A DNA stretch of 9,368 bases, from NCBI GenBank assembly GCA_028869495.1, contig JAGWRY010000142.1, positions 1-9,368 on the forward strand, written 5' to 3'. The notes below the pieces were generated by a model. The model searched no databases. It was not told the DNA's origin and saw only the letters and a list, made by a program, of their open reading frames with translations. A program made the translations under genes and the position numbers. Origin of the DNA: Elusimicrobiota bacterium (lineage in GTDB: Bacteria > Elusimicrobiota > Elusimicrobia > UBA1565 > UBA9628). Position 1 is the stretch's first letter. The number at the start of each line of letters is the position of its first letter. Positions 6,401-9,368 of this stretch are shown here, piece after piece.

Positions 6401-7555
6401 ATGCAGAGAGCCCTGCTCGCCGCGCCGCTCGCGCTCCTTCTGGCCGCCCCCGCCGGGGCGTCCACGAACCCGGGCGTGACCGCGGCCCCGGTCCTACAGG
6501 TCCCGCTCGGCGCGCGCGCCCTCGGCATGGGCGGCGCCTTCACCGCGGTCGCGACCGACGGCAGCGCCCTGCAGTACAACCCGGCGGGCCTCGCGCGCCT
6601 CAACGCGCAGGAGGCGGACTTCACCTACATCGCGGGCGCGGGCGACACGACCCTGCAGAACCTGACCTACGCGGGCCCGACCCCGCTGACCGGGATCTCC
6701 GGCAACGGCTACACCACGGGCGCCGCGAGCCTCCTGCTGTCGCAGAGCGGCACGGTCTCGATCAACACGCTGAACCCCGACGGCTCGCTCGCCGGCAGCC
6801 GCAGCGTCAGCGCCGGCTCCGACATGGTGCTGACCGCCGGCTACGCGGAGCGCGTCGGCATGACGCCGCTCGACCTCGAGGGCGGCTCGCACCGCATCGA
6901 CCACTTCCTCGGCGTCTCCGGCGAGTACATCCGTTCGACGCTCGCGCAGACCTACCACGCGTCCGCCTACGCGGCCAACATCGGCTACCTCGCGCACATG
7001 CCCGACGACGGCTGGAGCGTCGGGCTGGCCGCGCTGAACCTCGGCGGCAAGCTCCGCTACGTCGACGTCGCCGACCCCCTGCCGGCGACCGTGCGCGGCG
7101 GCGTCTCGTGGGAGGGGGGCGTCCCCGCCGTCCACAATTTCACGCTGGCGGCCGACGGGGACTACGTGCTCGACGAGAAGGTCTGGCACGCGAACGTCGG
7201 CGCCGAATACTTCTGGCTGCGCCGCTACGGCGTGCGCGTCGGCTACCAGTTCAACCGCCCGGACCAGGGCGGCCTGACGATCGGCGCCGGCCTGCGCTGG
7301 CGCGGCCGCGTGCTCTTCGACTACGCGTACGACCTCGGGGACGTGCTCGGCAACGGCCAGCGCGTGACGCTCTCCTACCGCTTCGGCGGCGTGCCACCGT
7401 CGGAGCGCGAGCGCCAGCGCCAGCCGTTCATCGAGGCGATGCCGGAGCACGAGGACATCCCGAACCTCAACGAGCAGCAGCCGGACGTCCAGCCCTACCA
7501 GCGCCCGGCGCCGCTGCCGCGCGAGACGAAGGGCGTCCCGGGCTGGATCTACTGA
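6401..7555 (+). CDS. PorV/PorQ-family outer-membrane beta-barrel protein
   Basis: A 384-aa predicted outer-membrane protein of the PorV/PorQ (UPF0164/FadL-like) family. The signal peptide is residues 1-20, with cleavage after APAGA. The family's N-terminal signature is clear: ARALGMGGAFTAVATDG (38-54) followed by YNPAGLA (59-65). The rest alternates beta strands and loops and includes the typical VGLAALNLGGKLRY and a final strand RVTLSYRF near 322-329. In type IX secretion PorV is the outer-membrane shuttle that recognises cargo C-terminal domains. The gene immediately upstream ends in such a domain, so the two may be shuttle and cargo (inference). The ATG lies one base after the protease stop with no Shine-Dalgarno, so translation likely depends on termination-reinitiation. 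Oddity: about 55 Pro/Glu/Gln-rich residues extend past the last obvious strand and end GVPGWIY, whereas barrels usually stop at the last strand. It could equally be a FadL-like transporter. Confidence 0.87.
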   Translation: MQRALLAAPLALLLAAPAGASTNPGVTAAPVLQVPLGARALGMGGAFTAVATDGSALQYNPAGLARLNAQEADFTYIAGAGDTTLQNLTYAGPTPLTGISGNGYTTGAASLLLSQSGTVSINTLNPDGSLAGSRSVSAGSDMVLTAGYAERVGMTPLDLEGGSHRIDHFLGVSGEYIRSTLAQTYHASAYAANIGYLAHMPDDGWSVGLAALNLGGKLRYVDVADPLPATVRGGVSWEGGVPAVHNFTLAADGDYVLDEKVWHANVGAEYFWLRRYGVRVGYQFNRPDQGGLTIGAGLRWRGRVLFDYAYDLGDVLGNGQRVTLSYRFGGVPPSERERQRQPFIEAMPEHEDIPNLNEQQPDVQPYQRPAPLPRETKGVPGWIY

Positions 7556-7566
7556 CGCGGCGCCGC

Positions 7567-7591
7567 GAGCGCGGCCGCCCGGCCCGCGCTC
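7567..7591. terminator. GC-rich hairpin between convergent genes (possible terminator)
   Basis: GAGCGCGG (7567-7574) pairs with CCGCGCTC (7584-7591) around a 9-base loop, giving an 8-bp all-GC-rich stem in the 34-base gap between the converging porV-like and typA genes. It overlaps two bases of the typA stop codon. Neither strand has a T-run after the stem, so it is not a textbook intrinsic terminator. Position is the main argument that it separates the two transcripts, and GC-rich sequence forms such stems easily by chance. Confidence 0.3.
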
Positions 7592-9368
7592 AGGCGGCCT
7601 TCTCCTCCGCGCGCTTGCGCAGGGAGGCGTTCAGGACCTTCTTGCGCAGGCGCAGGCTCTGCGGGGTCGCCTCGACGAGCTCGTCGTCGGCGATGAACTC
7701 GAGCGCCTGCTCGAGGCTCAGGATGCGCGGCGGCTCCAGCTGGATCGCCTCGTCGGAGGCCTTCGAGCGCATGTTCGTCAGCGCCTTGGCCTTGCACGGG
7801 TTGACGATCATGTCCGACTGGCGCGAGTTCGTGCCGACGATCATCCCCTCGTAGACCTCGACGCCGGGGCCGAGGAAGAACGCCGAGCGCTCCTGCAGGT
7901 TGGCCAGCGCGTAGCCCGTCGTCGTGCCCGCCTCCTTGCAGATCAGCACGCCGTTCGGGCGCGGCGCCGGGTCGTCGCCCTTGGGCCCGTAGCCGTGAAA
8001 GCTGTGGTGCATCATCCCCTGGCCCTTCGTCAGCGCCATCAGTTCCGACTTGAAGCCCATGAGCCCCCGCGACGGGATCTCGTACTCGAGGCGCACGCGG
8101 GTGTTGCCCTCGGGGGCCATGTTCAGCATCCGGCCCATGCGGCGGCCGAGCGACTCGATCAGCGCGCCCTGATAGTCGGCGGGCGCGTCGACGACGAGGT
8201 TCTCCATCGGCTCGCAGAGCTTGCCGCCGACCTCGCGGAAGATCACCTGCGGGCGCGAGACGGCCAGCTCGAAGCCCTCGCGCCGCATCGTCTCGATGAG
8301 CACCGACAGGTGCAGCTCGCCGCGGCCGGAGACCTTGAAGTGGCCCTCGCCCTGCAGGGGCTCGATCTTGAGGCCGACGTTGACCTGCGCCTCCTTGCTC
8401 AGCCGGTCCTTCAGGTGGCGCGCGGTCACGAACTTGCCCTCGCGCCCGGAGAGCGGCGAGTTGTTGATCATGAACTCCATCGACAGCGTCGGCTCGTCGA
8501 TCTCGAGCGGCGGCAGGGCGACCGGCGTCTCGGCCGACGAGACGGTGTCGCCGACGTTGATCGTCTCGAGGCCCGCGAGCGCCACGATGTCGCCGGCCTG
8601 CGCGGCGTCGACGTCGCGGCGCTTCAGGCCGAAGTACATCTGCAGCATCGTGATCTTCCCGGGCAGGACCTTCCCGTCCTCGGCCTTGATCAGAGCGGTC
8701 GTCTGCCCCTTCGCGATCGTGCCGTTCTGGATGCGTCCGATGCCGATCTTGCCCAGGTAATTCGAGTAGTCGAGCATCGTGACCAGCATCTGCAGGGGCT
8801 TGGACTGGTCGACGGCGGGGCCCGGGACCGACTTCAGGATCGTGTCGAAGAGCGGGGAGAGGTCGGTCCCGGGCTTCTCGGCCTCGTAGCTGGCCCAGCC
8901 GGCCTTGCCCGCCGCGTAGACGACCGCGAAGTCGAGCTGGGGGTCGGTGGCGCCCAGGTCCACGAACAGGTCGAAGACCTTGTTGAGCGCCTCGACCGGC
9001 CGGATGTGCGGACGGTCCATCTTGTTGATCACGACGATCGGGTGCAGGCCCAGGGCCAGCGCCTTGCGCAGGACGAAGCGCGTCTGCGGCATCGGCCCCT
9101 CGACCGCGTCCACGACGAGGAGCGCGCCGTCGACCATCTTCAGGATGCGCTCGACCTCGGAGCCGAAGTCGGCGTGGCCGGGCGTGTCGACGATGTTGAT
9201 CGTCGTGCCCTTGTAGGGGACCGAGGTGTTCTTCGCGAGGATCGTGATGCCGCGCTCGCGCTCGAGCGGGTTCGAGTCGAGGACCTGGTCCTGCGCCTCG
9301 TCGGCTTTGACGTGGAACTCGCCGGTCTGCTTGAGCATGGAGTCGACCAGCGTGGTCTTGCCGTGGTC
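7590..9368 (-). CDS. typA: translational GTPase TypA/BipA (N-terminus cut by window edge)
   Basis: Ribosome-binding GTPase of the EF-G-like TypA/BipA family, involved in stress and low-temperature adaptation and in 50S assembly in other bacteria. 592 residues are present. The frame enters the window at the Asp of the P-loop (DHGKTTLVDS), so about 15 N-terminal residues lie outside. Numbered from the first visible residue: the G2 region RERGITI at 37-43, G3 DTPGHADF at 61-68, and G4 NKMD at 115-118. EF-G-like domains follow, with GRGELHLSVLIETMRREGFEL and RGLMGFKSELM. The TypA-specific C-terminal domain ends with TPQSLRLRKKVLNASLRKRA, close to the C-terminus of E. coli BipA. Apart from the missing start it looks full length and intact. 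It converges on the porV-like gene with 34 bases between stop codons and is not part of that operon. The Met at 9338 is internal, not the start. Confidence 0.97.
   Translation of the reverse strand, partial: DHGKTTLVDSMLKQTGEFHVKADEAQDQVLDSNPLERERGITILAKNTSVPYKGTTINIVDTPGHADFGSEVERILKMVDGALLVVDAVEGPMPQTRFVLRKALALGLHPIVVINKMDRPHIRPVEALNKVFDLFVDLGATDPQLDFAVVYAAGKAGWASYEAEKPGTDLSPLFDTILKSVPGPAVDQSKPLQMLVTMLDYSNYLGKIGIGRIQNGTIAKGQTTALIKAEDGKVLPGKITMLQMYFGLKRRDVDAAQAGDIVALAGLETINVGDTVSSAETPVALPPLEIDEPTLSMEFMINNSPLSGREGKFVTARHLKDRLSKEAQVNVGLKIEPLQGEGHFKVSGRGELHLSVLIETMRREGFELAVSRPQVIFREVGGKLCEPMENLVVDAPADYQGALIESLGRRMGRMLNMAPEGNTRVRLEYEIPSRGLMGFKSELMALTKGQGMMHHSFHGYGPKGDDPAPRPNGVLICKEAGTTTGYALANLQERSAFFLGPGVEVYEGMIVGTNSRQSDMIVNPCKAKALTNMRSKASDEAIQLEPPRILSLEQALEFIADDELVEATPQSLRLRKKVLNASLRKRAEEKAA

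Noticed and set aside
1843..6624. A 1593-codon open frame on the - strand covering the HEAT and protease genes
   Set aside because: It is an antisense shadow. G/C-ending codons on the + strand leave few reverse-strand stops. Its translation is Arg/Ala/Val/Asp-rich without domain logic and ends in an antisense tRNA translation, while the + strand frames carry signal peptides, HEAT repeats and a full zinc site.
6494..7450. A 318-codon - strand frame over the PorV-like gene
   Set aside because: It is a GC-bias shadow with Arg/Val/Ala-rich low-complexity translation. The + strand frame has the signal peptide and the PorV signature.
8221..8760. + strand frame of 179 codons inside typA
   Set aside because: It lies wholly within the conserved TypA coding sequence on the other strand, with no ribosome site and a Ser/Arg-rich shadow translation.

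Overview
The window is very GC-rich bacterial DNA (roughly 70% by eye, with G/C at most third codon positions). It is densely packed with complete genes and has no CRISPR array, insertion sequence or phage gene. Three proteins carry or appear to carry export signals and one is a predicted outer-membrane beta-barrel, so the host is a diderm. A PorV/PorQ-type barrel next to a secreted enzyme ending in a FlgD-Ig/type IX-like C-terminal domain is a combination known from FCB-group bacteria and from high-GC uncultured lineages such as Elusimicrobiota or Eisenbacteria. I lean towards one of those lineages, but the window has no marker that settles it.

Layout, left to right. (1) Positions 22-1785, + strand: an ABC exporter half-transporter, membrane domain followed by ATPase. 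(2) Positions 1857-1931, + strand: a tRNA-Arg with anticodon UCG and an encoded CCA end, preceded by a -10-like TACAAT. (3) Starting about 20 bases after the tRNA, a tight three-gene block on the + strand: an apparently exported HEAT-repeat protein (1952-3097), a large secreted zinc metalloprotease of the fungalysin/thermolysin type (3094-6399), and a PorV/PorQ-family outer-membrane protein (6401-7555). The first pair overlaps by 4 bases behind a strong GGAGG. The second pair is separated by one base, has no ribosome site of its own, and lies just after a perfect 11-bp hairpin. (4) Positions 7590-9368, - strand, convergent: the translational GTPase TypA/BipA, complete at its C-terminus and cut by the window edge inside its P-loop.

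The most interesting part is the three-gene block. By analogy with the type IX secretion system, where PorV is the outer-membrane shuttle that binds cargo C-terminal domains, the barrel may serve the protease encoded immediately upstream. The HEAT-repeat protein may be a periplasmic partner (chaperone, scaffold or inhibitor). That functional link is inferred from gene order and domain types and is not shown by the sequence alone. The ABC exporter, tRNA and typA look like ordinary neighbours.
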